19,053 nt of DNA, taken from contig MSJH02000358.1 in assembly GCA_001931875.2 (NCBI GenBank), forward strand, positions 1-19,053, written 5' to 3'. A model generated the notes under the pieces. The model saw only the letters and a program-made list of their open reading frames with translations, was not told the DNA's origin and did no database searches. Below are positions 1 to 8,407 of this stretch, in pieces; within the stretch, counting starts at the first letter, position 1; each line of letters opens with the position of its first letter. The position numbers and the translations under genes are program-made. Source of the DNA: Byssochlamys sp. IMV 00236 (taxonomy: Eukaryota > Ascomycota > Eurotiomycetes > Eurotiales > Thermoascaceae).

Positions 1-48
1 TTTCTTTCTTTTCCCTGCAAAAGTATTTTTTTTTTTTTTTTTTTCTAG

Positions 49-875
49 CAAAATGTCACAATCTGAACAATCCACCGTTGACAGGCAACTCAAGATATTG
101 AGCCCTCCCAAGAATGCACCAGCCATACGTAAGTGAGTTATTGATTACGTTCATCTATAACTAACATAATACGATTCTATATAGCTGAAATACCAGAATC
201 AGCTTATAAATTAGATGCCAACGAATTAAAAATGTTGTACCAATCTACTTTGGAAAGAAGAGAAAAGCTTGAAAGCAGGTAATTGTCATTAATGACTGTA
301 ATCTTTATGATTTAACTTTTTAAAAAAACAAAGGCCATTAAAGACTCAAAAGATGAGAGATGCTGAAGACCAAGAAAGGATGAAGAAGTATCCTAAAACA
401 ACAATTCGTGTTCGTATGCCCGATTATACCATTGTTCAAGCAGTATTCCAATCAAAAGAGACAGGTTTGTATGATTGTTTTGTTGGCGGAATATGTACTC
501 ATGACCTTTAAAGTATCTCAACTATACGACTTCATACGTACATTACTGGAAACACCTGAACGTAAATTTGTCTTGTGCTTACCACCTAGAAAAAAGCTGA
601 CAGATCCATCATTGACACTATATAAGGCGGGCTTATCACCTGCGTCTAATGTTTTGTTTGGTTGGATTGAAAAAGGAGAACAAAATGGAAATGATTTGAA
701 GCAAGAGTATTTGAGTATGAAAGAAGAGATGCCAATGCCTTCTCCAGAGCCAAGAGCAAGTGAAGGACCTAGTCTACAAAGTGAGAAAAAGTCATCTAGT
801 AGTAATAGTAGTAGTAGCAGTTCCTCCAAGGGTGTACCAAAATGGCTTCAAAAAGGGCTGTTTAAGAATAAATAA
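49..875 (+). CDS. ASPSCR1: TUG/ASPSCR1 (Ubx4)-type UBX-domain protein, 3' part
   Basis: Exons are 49-128, 185-278, 334-464 and 514-875; all introns are GT..AG and phases join. The product has a helical segment (ANELKMLYQSTLERREKLES), then RPLKTQKMRDAEDQERMKKYP leading directly into a UBX beta-grasp fold starting IRVRMPDYTIVQAVF, and ends in an acidic/Ser-rich tail closed by GVPKWLQKGLF. This order and the terminal VPKWL motif are typical of TUG/ASPSCR1 and yeast Ubx4, p97/Cdc48 cofactors acting in membrane traffic and protein quality control. The family normally begins with a TUG-UBL domain, absent here. A long T tract ending CTAG at 26-48 looks like an intron end, so the N-terminal exons probably lie left of the window. 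The alternative is a short 220-residue protein starting at the ATG at 53. A poly-Ser run of repeated AGT codons lies at about 795-828. Confidence 0.85.
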
Positions 876-1537
876 ATCGACTTCTTCTGACAGATAGAAC
901 ATTTTTTCAGTGACAAGAATTGTTAAATACTGCTTTAGGAATTCATTTGCCCCAGATGGAATATAGAGTCGAGCAGAAACAAATAAAGGGATTTATGCTC
1001 ATCTTCGTCGTGACTCTCTTACAAGTAAAATAATGACTGGGGAAAAGTGATTTTATTTACTTGCAATGAGTTGAGCACAGTTTAAGTATAGTCTATGTCT
1101 TCATATCTCCCTTTGGGTCCCAATTATTCGACAGTGACAACATATTCGAGATTCAAGTCTGCTATTAACAGTTTATTCACAGTACCTGGTAGTCAATCAC
1201 ATAAATGCATAAACTGACAAGCAGTTATTTTTGATATATTAATGCATGATTTCCCCATAATTTATTCCTTATCAATAGAACAAACATTATTTGAAGACAA
1301 GGCGTGTGGCATCGTCACTGATGTTCGGTTTACAGCTTGACTTTATTCGCATGAATCTGAATTAATATCATACCCCGAGTATAATCTTGTAGTAGTGCAT
1401 GCATTTTACGTTACATTGGATGAGAATAAGATAGGAAGAAGAATCATGTCAAACTTATGACATCTTTCTTTCATAAACAAATAAAGTGAATGAACGAATA
1501 TAAACATATTGCATCAGAAGACTCATTTTTTTTCAGA

Positions 1538-1735
1538 GCTGCCTTTCGTATTGGTGGTTGTCAAATTATATTTACTATAATCACAAAAAAGACGTAAAAA
1601 GCTCTTGGAGCAACATTTGTTCGCGAATTATACGATATTAAAAAAGAGGAAGAGCTTAGCAGTTTTTGTTAAGGTGCTATACAAAAAATCATTGAAGAAA
1701 TAGGCACTCGGAAAAGAACAAAAGAGGTAAAATAA
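1538..1735 (+). pseudogene. Degenerate open frame with two internal TAA codons
   Basis: One frame stays protein-like for 66 codons apart from TAA at 1595-1597 and 1670-1672. It contains GATFVRELYDIKKEEELSSF and later IQKIIEEIGTRKRTKEV. A T-rich tract ending CAG at 1536 just before it resembles a splice acceptor, so it may be a relic exon. I do not recognise the family. It could equally be chance openness in AT-rich DNA; the first TAA sits in a GTAAAAAG context that could alternatively be a splice donor. Confidence 0.2.
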
Positions 1736-2238
1736 TGAAAGGCATAGCAAAGGGTTAAACTATATCAATATATAATAATATTTACCAAGAATGAACGAAA
1801 TACAACTATACTTATGAGATCATTGTCGATGTGAAATCGGATTTAAGAAGGACTACCATATTAAAAGAAATTCAAGAACAACCAAAGAATAAGATGGACA
1901 GCAAGGAAGCAGAAAAATGAGATATATCATATGTGAATAGTAATTGATTTAAAGTAAATGAAAGACTAAACCTTTTTTTTTTTGTTTAGAAATGAAGTCT
2001 ACAACCTTTTCGTAAGCACATAAAGACAATATTTAGTGCAATGAGCAAAAATATCAGAATGAATAAAGCCATTTTGACAAAGCTTCTGGAGTTGCCCATT
2101 AACCTTTCTGGTACAGACAAGATCTCCACTTCGGGGATAGATTGGGAAGGTAGTTATTTGAAAAAATGATAGTAGCCAGGGATTCATTGAATCTCAACTC
2201 GCCGCTGCTTTTTATAAGGCTCCCTTTAGACAGCTGCC

Positions 2239-2391
2239 TCAAATACCTTTGTTTATTGACACGCTTAATTGTTTATATTCATGATGGTGCCACCAAAATG
2301 AGTTGAAGGACATGGTTCTGCCTGCTGCACCGTTGTAGCCCAACATATATCTCACGCCAACGAAGACTAGAAAGTCTTCAATATTCCGTGT
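2239..2391 (-). pseudogene. ATG-less open frame, possible relic exon
   Basis: On the minus strand, 50 codons are open between stops and read as a plausible protein segment including NIEDFLVFVGVRYMLGYNGA and a Trp/His-rich stretch FWWHHHEYKQ. There is a Met inside but none at the beginning. The composition looks more like real protein than random AT-rich translation, and the stretch has locally higher GC. I cannot assign a family; a decayed lineage-specific or transposon-derived gene is possible but not shown. Confidence 0.2.
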
Positions 2392-2408
2392 TCATGTTTA
2401 AAAATAAA

Positions 2409-2495
2409 ATGATGATAACTTTCGTTTCTCTAGCCATCACTGTCTTCATCGCGTTATTTCTCTTTATTCCACAAGTCAGTTTGACAACTGCATAA
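2409..2495 (+). CDS. Tiny hydrophobic ORF, possible first exon of a small membrane or secreted protein
   Basis: The 28-residue frame starting with two Met codons is almost entirely hydrophobic (FVSLAITVFIALFLFIPQ), like a signal anchor. It may continue: a GTCAGT donor at 2473 could splice to a CAAG acceptor at about 2538, giving VTMSDYETNSLVALQ before another donor-like CAG/GTACTT at about 2581. Phases would be compatible, but I found no convincing last exon and no clear promoter. It overlaps the edge of the CipC 3' side by nothing and stands alone. Treat as a candidate only. Confidence 0.15.
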   Translation: MMITFVSLAITVFIALFLFIPQVSLTTA

Positions 2496-2761
2496 ATGCG
2501 CGCTTTATACCCATATTACATATACATTTGAACAAGGTGACCATGTCGGATTATGAAACTAATTCACTAGTAGCTTTACAGGTACTTCGCTGTATACGTG
2601 TTTGTTACACTATAAGCCTTCCTTACCTTCCAAACAATCACGCTCGATGACACGAAAAAAAAAAGCAGACAAAGCAAGACGACCATAGATTACATTTTTA
2701 CAGCTTTATAGACAAATGCTTTTTATTTATAAGCGAGTACATTTATATATATACGGGATAT

Positions 2762-3076
2762 TTAGAATTCATAACCAGTCTTTTCAGCGTAAAGCTTCTT
2801 GGCTTCTTCTTCGGCTTCCTTCTTAGCCTTGTGGCGGTCAACCCAGTCCATACCCTTGGTTTCGACAAGGTGGTCAACGGAGGCAGCAGCAAGAGCAGCG
2901 ATCATTTGCTTGGCCAAGTGGTGGTCATCTTCAGGGTTGGCACCTTCTTCTTCCTTCTTCTTGTTGTAGGCGCGCATGGCAGCGAAACCAGCAGCGGCAG
3001 AAAGGAGTTCATGGGTCCATTCGGCCTTGTTTTCTTCTTGTTCAATCTTTTTGTAGGCTTCTTCGTGGTAGGACAT
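2762..3076 (-). CDS. cipC: CipC-like stress-response protein (DUF3759 family)
   Basis: Intronless 104-residue, very charged helical protein. It contains the family hallmarks HELLSAAAGFAAMRAY, HLAKQMIAALAA and ETKGMDWVDRHKAKKEAEE, matching the CipC/DUF3759 family of small fungal cytosolic proteins. Members are induced by stress (the founder was found as a concanamycin-induced Aspergillus protein) and also noted in infection and wood-decay proteomes; the biochemical role is unknown. Length and single-domain architecture are normal. Codons are strongly biased to C/G third positions (AAG, GCC, GTC) compared with neighbouring genes, which suggests high expression. A TATAAATA box lies about 50 nt upstream of the start codon. 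Family assignment is firm; the function is not known. Confidence 0.9.
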   Translation of the reverse strand: MSYHEEAYKKIEQEENKAEWTHELLSAAAGFAAMRAYNKKKEEEGANPEDDHHLAKQMIAALAAASVDHLVETKGMDWVDRHKAKKEAEEEAKKLYAEKTGYEF

Positions 3077-3124
3077 GGTTATTATTTGATGAAGAGAAAA
3101 AAAAGGACCAAAATAAACGAGGCA

Positions 3125-3132
3125 TATTTATA
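3125..3132 (-). promoter_or_regulatory. TATA box of the CipC-like gene
   Basis: TATAAATA read on the minus strand, 49 nt upstream of the start codon at 3076, followed by an A-rich leader. Position and sequence fit a core promoter for a highly expressed single-exon gene. Confidence 0.6.
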
Positions 3133-3201
3133 CGTTTTTGAGCGAGGCTTGTGTTTCTAGATTTCCTTTTTTTATTGATCATCCGTAAAGATTTTGAAAG
3201 A

Positions 3202-3213
3202 TTTTAGCTAAAA
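3202..3213. promoter_or_regulatory. Perfect 12-bp palindrome TTTTAGCTAAAA
   Basis: Perfect dyad centred on AGCT, 126 nt upstream of the CipC-like start codon and about 70 nt upstream of its TATA box. The same core recurs in longer form at 3476-3491. A binding site for a dimeric regulator is possible; this is inference from symmetry and position only. Confidence 0.3.
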
Positions 3214-3475
3214 AGTTTTATTCCGAATCGTATCAGAGTACAAATAATATTATGCATACCAAAATAAAGTTCACGGCGACTTTCAGGTTACAAAAACGAC
3301 GCGTTCTTGTTTGGTTGTATTTGTTTACTTTACTTTTAATCTTTACACAAGCTTAGATATTCTTTTGATGATAGCTTCTTTTGCTTTAAAAAAAATTAAA
3401 TATAATTCATTTTATCATAAATGAAATTTAGTATAAAGTTTAATACAATGTGTAACCTCATCAGCCTTAGCTCGC

Positions 3476-3491
3476 TTTTTTAGCTAAAAAA
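3476..3491. promoter_or_regulatory. Perfect 16-bp palindrome T6-AGCT-A6
   Basis: Six T, AGCT, six A, inside a longer imperfect hairpin 3473-3495 whose outer arms are CGC and GCG. It extends the palindrome at 3202-3213. It could be a regulator site of the CipC-like gene or simply a stem-loop. Confidence 0.3.
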
Positions 3492-3558
3492 GGCGAAACT
3501 TTAAATCAATAAGCCTTTCAAAGCCGAACAGTAAAACAAATAGGCGTAATTTTCTCAG

Positions 3559-3570
3559 CACACGCACACG

Positions 3571-3616
<46 letters not shown>
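3559..3616. repeat. Compound (CA)n-(TA)n microsatellite
   Basis: Imperfect CA repeats with two CG interruptions run from 3559 to about 3588 and pass directly into an uninterrupted TA tract to 3616. This is a simple-sequence repeat likely to vary in length between strains. Confidence 0.95.
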
Positions 3617-3619
<3 letters not shown>

Positions 3620-4812
3620 GTAAACATAAAAAGAAATCCCGAGTGCTACTATGGCGACGATAAGCTTATAATTTAGGGAAGAAGTATGACTGTGGCAACA
3701 GAATACGGCTTACGATCCTAGAGGAACAACTGTGTAAAATGGTGTACTTCGGAGCATAAAACTCATGCCAGTGAACTTCCTTTTTAATCATAGAGTGCCT
3801 TTTGGCTTTAATTATCTGAAACTTTTATCTTTTTCCAAAAGTTCAAGACTCTGCAAATAATAAACATATATGTACCTGAAAAAGCTAAAGAGCTTTAAAG
3901 TCAAAGTTTGAGTTTGTTTGACATCCATTAGGAGGAGTGTGGACTTGAAAACCGTGTAACAGGTTAATATAATGTGCCACAGAGCTAAAGGAGTGAATTA
4001 GTTTTCATCGTTGCTTGGAAACGATAAAACAGGAAGCGCATTTAAACTTGGTTTATCCCTTTGCTCTCTATAAAGAAAGTATACATGGGTGCTTTTGATA
4101 AAGTCTGCCATGCCATATAGAGTATATCGGTTGATTGGTTTATGTTGTCTGGGATTACTTCTAATGTTTTGTAAATAAAAGCGTCAGACCAATGCGACAA
4201 CAATTTTCGCAAGGGCCTCAAGTGTATCTGTCCAAAAGATGCGCCACAGTCATTGCTATTTAGATGATGGTTTACACACTTTCTTCCGTACTACAGTGTA
4301 CCCTATTGTAATGATAAAAATGATGATATACGCTCATGCCTCATTGCATAACAAATGAACATGTTTAGAATCTTTATCTCCATAAAGGCATTTCGAAAGT
4401 GGTTGTGTTATAATAGCAATAATTTTGGAAACTATTATTTCCCCATGGGAAGCTCTGAGGCTTATGATATATTCGGTAATTTTATTGGTGAACACCAGAA
4501 AATAGCTACTACTACGGGCGCTTCGTCTAGACATTACATGTGATATCACTTTACAATTTCACAATACCAAAGCCTCTGCCTAGTCTAAGGCTGTCCAGTT
4601 CACTCTCTCTGGCATAAAATGTGAATTACACGTATTCTTGCATCTTTGTTGATCAAACTGACAACATAAAATTAGAATAAATAACAACATTTCTTTTTAT
4701 CTCTTTCTTCTTGAGAAGAACACAAACCAAGATGGTGAAAAGTTTTGTTGACAACATCATAGGCAGCGGGTAGAGGTGATGCCCGCATGTAGTGTTTCCC
4801 TTTCAATATAAT

Positions 4813-5856
4813 TAACTGCTAATGACATCTATGTCACAGAGGTGTTACAAGAATATAGAGCAGCAAGCATTGAGCTTGCGGAAACCTTGAACAATCTCTC
4901 AGACATGAGAAATTTGTAAGTGGTTATCATAATATTAACTCTGTATTGGTAAACAATGTGGAAGCAGACAATTGCATAACTAAACTTGCAAGTTGGCGCA
5001 ACAGATGCAGTTTTGTCAATTGGCGATGAAGCTGTCAATTTTGAAAGAGCTTCATCTGAAGCCGTGGACTTTTGCAAAGGCGCCGTAGACGTAAGTGTTA
5101 AATAAAATTATTTAAAATAATAAGATACTAATCACTTTTTTGATAGCGCATCAAGCTGATATTTAACCCAATTAATGTGGTTGTAAAGAAATACTGTTTG
5201 CATTTCGAAAACGACAACTATGCAATCCCAAATAATTCCAATCAAAAAGACCTAATAAAACAAGCATTTATTAGGCAGATGATGACGATGCGAAATTGAT
5301 GAAGCAAATGAAAACAAGCATGGGTATGCAGGTTGACATTGGTCTTGAAAGTTCTAAATCTTTTGGATTGCTAGTTGAAGGTAAATTCTAAAAGCTTTTG
5401 ACAAAAGTATTTACTGACAATATTATTAATTATAGGCTGGCGATGTAAGTTGTACAGCATGGAATTAGTTGAAGATGGTGTTTATTTACCAGCAATGATA
5501 AAGAGGTTTTGAATTGTTGAAGAAGTTGAACAAGTCATCAACATCCCTTCGATTGTTGAAGGTTTGATGTTTGTTAAAGTAAGCGCGAAAAAAAAAATCA
5601 GGTTTACTAACTTTACTATCTCTTTTTACAGAGAGAGCTTGAAGAATTCAAGGACACATTAAAAAGTAGATTTAAAAAACATTCTGCACAAAGTTTGAAA
5701 AAGAATAAAAACTTTTACTCTCTATTTTCAAATGCGAATCACTGTACCCGCGTTAAAAGGTTCTTTTTCAATGCCAAAGAGGCCTACCCTGATTGTCATT
5801 TCATCATTAACAAATGCTCCGAATCTTCGAAGACAATACACAACTTCTTTGTTTAA
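4813..5856 (+). pseudogene. Broken multi-exon gene of unknown family
   Basis: Protein-like exons keep spliceosomal introns but the reading frame is broken. Segments seen: 4813-4915 (DIYVTEVLQEYRAASIELAE); 4993-5090 (ATDAVLSIGDEAVNFERASS); 5147-5274 (RIKLIFNPINVVVKKY); 5275-5380 (DDDAKLMKQMKTSMG); 5436-5578 (CKLYSMELVEDGVYLPAM); 5632-5856 (ELEEFKDTLKSRFKKH, ending TAA at 5854). Introns 5091-5146, 5381-5435 and 5579-5631 have good donors, branch sites (TACTAAT, TACTGAC, TACTAAC) and acceptors. Defects: TGA at 5510-5512 inside the fifth segment, a frame change near 5270, and a phase mismatch between the first two segments. The style resembles lineage-expanded hypothetical proteins of Mucorales, but I cannot name a function. 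The break could instead be a sequencing error at one site, though three sites argue for decay. Confidence 0.5.
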
Positions 5857-6051
5857 TAAGCATATATTAAAAGAAATCTACAAGGAAAGACGGGTAATGA
5901 ACACAGCATCTTAGGTACCACCACTAAAGCTTATAATTACAAAAGGCTGGATAAACATGCCGAAAGTTTACACTCACACAGAATAGGGTTCTTGGCATTC
6001 ACACTTGACTCCGCGCCAATTTTATTTTTACTTTACTACTTTTCACTGTAC

Positions 6052-7627
6052 TCAAGTTAAAATTTCTACGCCAGTCTCAGTAACCAGAAGCGTGTGTTCA
6101 AACTGTGCTGAGCGTTTTCCGTCTTTTGTTGTTGCCGTCCATCCGTCAGGCCTAGAAAAAAAAAAGAATACATTTCAGCAATGTAAAGCGGCGATATAAT
6201 AATAGAAATGTACCACATCAGTTCTTGATGCACGCCTTCGCATATCATTGGTTCTATGGTAAAGATATGACCTGGTTTGACAACGCCAATTGCTTTATTA
6301 TCTATGAGAAAAAAAAGCTTATTAGTTCACATTCACGCGTTACTTATTTAGGTTAGTAAGATGACTAACTGGCATAATGAGGTACGTCCGGAGCACAGTG
6401 GAAGAGTTGGTTGATACCGTGTCCACAAAAGGTACGAACAACTGAGAAGCCATGTTTGGTTGCGTGGTCTTCAATGATTTTGCCAAAATCACGGTATCTG
6501 ATTCCGGGTTTGACTACAAAAGGATATCAGTCCTTCTCATGTCCCTTACACTCTTTTCTTGCTTACCAGCAGCAATCGCCAAATCTAAGCATTCACGGGT
6601 TACTTTAACGAGCTTTTGTCCGACCTCATCAACATCACCGACAAGATAGGTTGCATTAGCGTCTCCGTGGAAGCCATTATAGTAACAGCTCACATCAATA
6701 TTAATTATATCACCGTTTGCTAAGGGTCGTTGATCGGGGATACCATGGCAAATAACTAAATAAATTAAGTTCTCCATTTAGGTTAATACATCACTAAGAG
6801 AACGTTACCTTCGTTTAATGACCTAACAATATGTTAAATTGCCTGTGGCGTTGGTTTACTTTTTTTATCACTTACGTGCAGCATGACTTTGGAAAGTAAT
6901 TGTAATTCAAAGGTGAGGGATACGCACCACGTTCAATTGTGGCTTCATGAACAATTCTGTCTATTTCGTCAGTTGTAATACCAACGCGTACCGCCTTGGC
7001 TGCAACCTCAAGTACTTCGCGAGTGATCTAACCTTTTTCTAAGCCTTATGCTCTTTATTTCTATTTCTATTTTTACCTGGCAAGCCTTCTTGATACCTTC
7101 GATTTCATCGGCATTTAAAACTCTGATTTCAGAACGTTTGGCCATGAATTCTGATTTAGGAATTCCTTTACAATTTTTTTTCTGTCAATTGCTTATATTC
7201 TTTCCACCTGTTTATTGTCATGATTACCTGTATCAGCGTAATCAGGTCTTTGAATTTCTGGAGGCACTTGACGTCTAGGTGAAAGAGGATACACTGCTCG
7301 AAGAGGTCCAGCGTATTTGAATGTCTTGAAAGGATCGTATGGTTCTTTTCTTTTGTGTTAGTCATGTCTGAATGAGGCATAATTGATTAGTATTGCTAAC
7401 CTTTGTGGTTGCCATGGTTTGCTTTATGAGTTCCCTTTATATATATAAAAGAAGGTTTAGTAACCCATATCTAATGGTCAAACTTTCTTCATTACCCAAC
7501 TCTTTTTGAAACAATCTTGAGAACAAAAAAATGAACCTTCTGTCTTATTCAGTTTGATACAAGTAGGACACTGTAAATGGGCTTCATTCTGACAATCGGT
7601 AAAAGCACAGATGCGTTTCTCTAACAT
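6052..7627 (-). CDS. MAP1: Methionine aminopeptidase 1 (zinc-finger MetAP1)
   Basis: Ten exons: 7627-7496, 7434-7401, 7344-7228, 7165-7077, 7027-6876, 6822-6809, 6755-6567, 6513-6370, 6301-6214, 6151-6052; 352 residues. The cytosolic enzyme removes initiator Met from nascent chains at the ribosome. Residues 7-55 carry the N-terminal zinc-binding region (CAFTDC, CPTC, FFCSQDC, HK..H) that associates MetAP1 with ribosomes. The pita-bread catalytic domain has all five metal ligands: Asp200 (NIDVS), Asp211 (FHGDAN), His274 (CGHGI), Glu307 (TIEPM) and Glu338 (QFEHT), plus His183 (ICHG) and His281. Length is close to yeast and human MetAP1. The exon encoding TSLNE is only 14 nt. Introns are 49-68 nt, with a textbook TACTAAC in the eighth. 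The segment after ICEG (VHQELMW) differs from the commoner TW-containing form. Start chosen at the ATG giving the complete zinc finger. Confidence 0.95.
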
Positions 7628-8407
7628 TTTAAAAACTTAAAAAAAGCACACAAAAAATTTTATCCTGTTCACTTGTACCTTACCTCCCGCCGAAAAGCGT
7701 TCAGCGGAGACTATTTTGTTCCTGATTATTAAGACAAGTGTAAATAGTAATGGCCTTGTCGTCTTTTTGGCCACATTTTAATAAACAAGCATTCTAAAGG
7801 ATCGTATAAATTAGCTGTCGAATATCAATATTCTCAACCTAATGTTTCTCGCTCTTGCAGAAAGCTCAAGTTGAAAGATAAACGCAAAAGGCTCTATACG
7901 ACGCAAAATTTCCTGGAAAATAAGAAATTAAGCTATAAACAACTTTACTCAAGCAAAGAAATACTGTTTGATAACCTGGTTGTTCCTAATGATTTTTAAA
8001 AAAGAAGTGAAAGTATAACTATTATGCATAGTTGTCATTCTTTAAGACTTTTGACAAAAGAAAATCAAGAGCCAACATACACCACGCTTGGTGGATTTTG
8101 AAAGATAGTCTGCATAGATAATAAAGTATCAAATCCGCCCCCTTCTATTTAGAATCAACCATGAAAACTCTAATCTCTTTCTTTATTTGGCAAGAATAAA
8201 GCGCCAGTTAGGTTTATTGTTAAAAAGTATCGTCTTTAAACATTTTATTAGCAAAGGGTGCGGATGTCTATAATAAATTATTCTCTCTCTCTCCATTCAT
8301 TCATTCGTCTTTTTACTCAGGTTTGCCTATCAAGCCTTTACCCCAGTTTTGTATCACCCGTGAACACTGGCTTCTGATATGTTCTGAACGAGGTGTATCC
8401 CATAAAC
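7628..8407. other. Intergenic region with one ATG-less open frame
   Basis: About 780 bp between the MetAP1 start and the end of the glycosyltransferase gene. The part next to 7628 must hold the MetAP1 promoter (minus strand). No annotated-size ATG ORF occurs. One plus-strand frame, 7751-7999, is open for 82 codons without an initiator; see the separate entry. A TC-rich tract at 8282-8310 and a small CACCAC..GTGGTG-like hairpin near 8088-8102 are the only other features. Confidence 0.4.
7751..7999 (+). other. 82-codon open frame without ATG, possible exon or relic
   Basis: Open from just after a TAA to the TAA at 7997-7999, with a basic protein-like C-terminal half (KLKLKDKRKRLYTTQNFLEN, then KEILFDNLVVPNDF). 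A pyrimidine-rich tract ending TTGCAG at 7855-7860 would be a good splice acceptor for that half. I do not recognise the family and see no matching upstream exon. It could be the last exon of an unlisted gene, a relic, or chance. Confidence 0.2.

Larger units (their letters stand above)
876..2761. other. Long intergenic stretch without a convincing gene
   Basis: About 1.9 kb between the UBX gene and the convergently placed CipC gene. It is AT-rich with many stops in all frames. Within it I see only weak items, listed separately: a degenerate open frame at 1538-1735 (+), an ATG-less open frame at 2239-2391 (-), and a tiny hydrophobic ORF at 2409-2495 (+). No tRNA-like or rRNA-like sequence was recognised. 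The right end (about 2690-2761) is probably the 3' untranslated region of the CipC gene, which reads leftwards. Confidence 0.5.
3077..4812. other. Long intergenic region (CipC promoter side and beyond)
   Basis: About 1.7 kb with no coding region that I can support. The first few hundred bases are the upstream region of the CipC-like gene (TATA box and AGCT-centred palindromes listed separately). A CA/TA microsatellite lies in the middle. Two overlapping antisense frames of about 60-70 codons near 4334-4549 have no recognisable features and look like chance. The right end leads into a broken gene. Confidence 0.5.

Noticed and set aside
518..829. 103-residue minus-strand ORF rich in Leu
   Set aside because: Antisense shadow of the UBX exon; the Leu run is just the complement of the poly-Ser codons.
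2831..3160. 109-residue plus-strand hydrophobic ORF
   Set aside because: Antisense of the well-supported CipC-like gene; hydrophobicity follows from complementing Lys/Glu codons.
4334..4549. Overlapping antisense ORFs of 62 and 71 codons
   Set aside because: No recognisable motif, no promoter or splice context, and the two frames overlap completely; compatible with chance.
6411..6649. Two 65-residue plus-strand ORFs
   Set aside because: They are antisense to conserved MetAP1 exons.
5187..7972. Shared 15-mer AAAGAAATACTGTTT at about 5187 and 7957
   Set aside because: Too short, AT-rich and without extended flanking similarity; not called a repeat.
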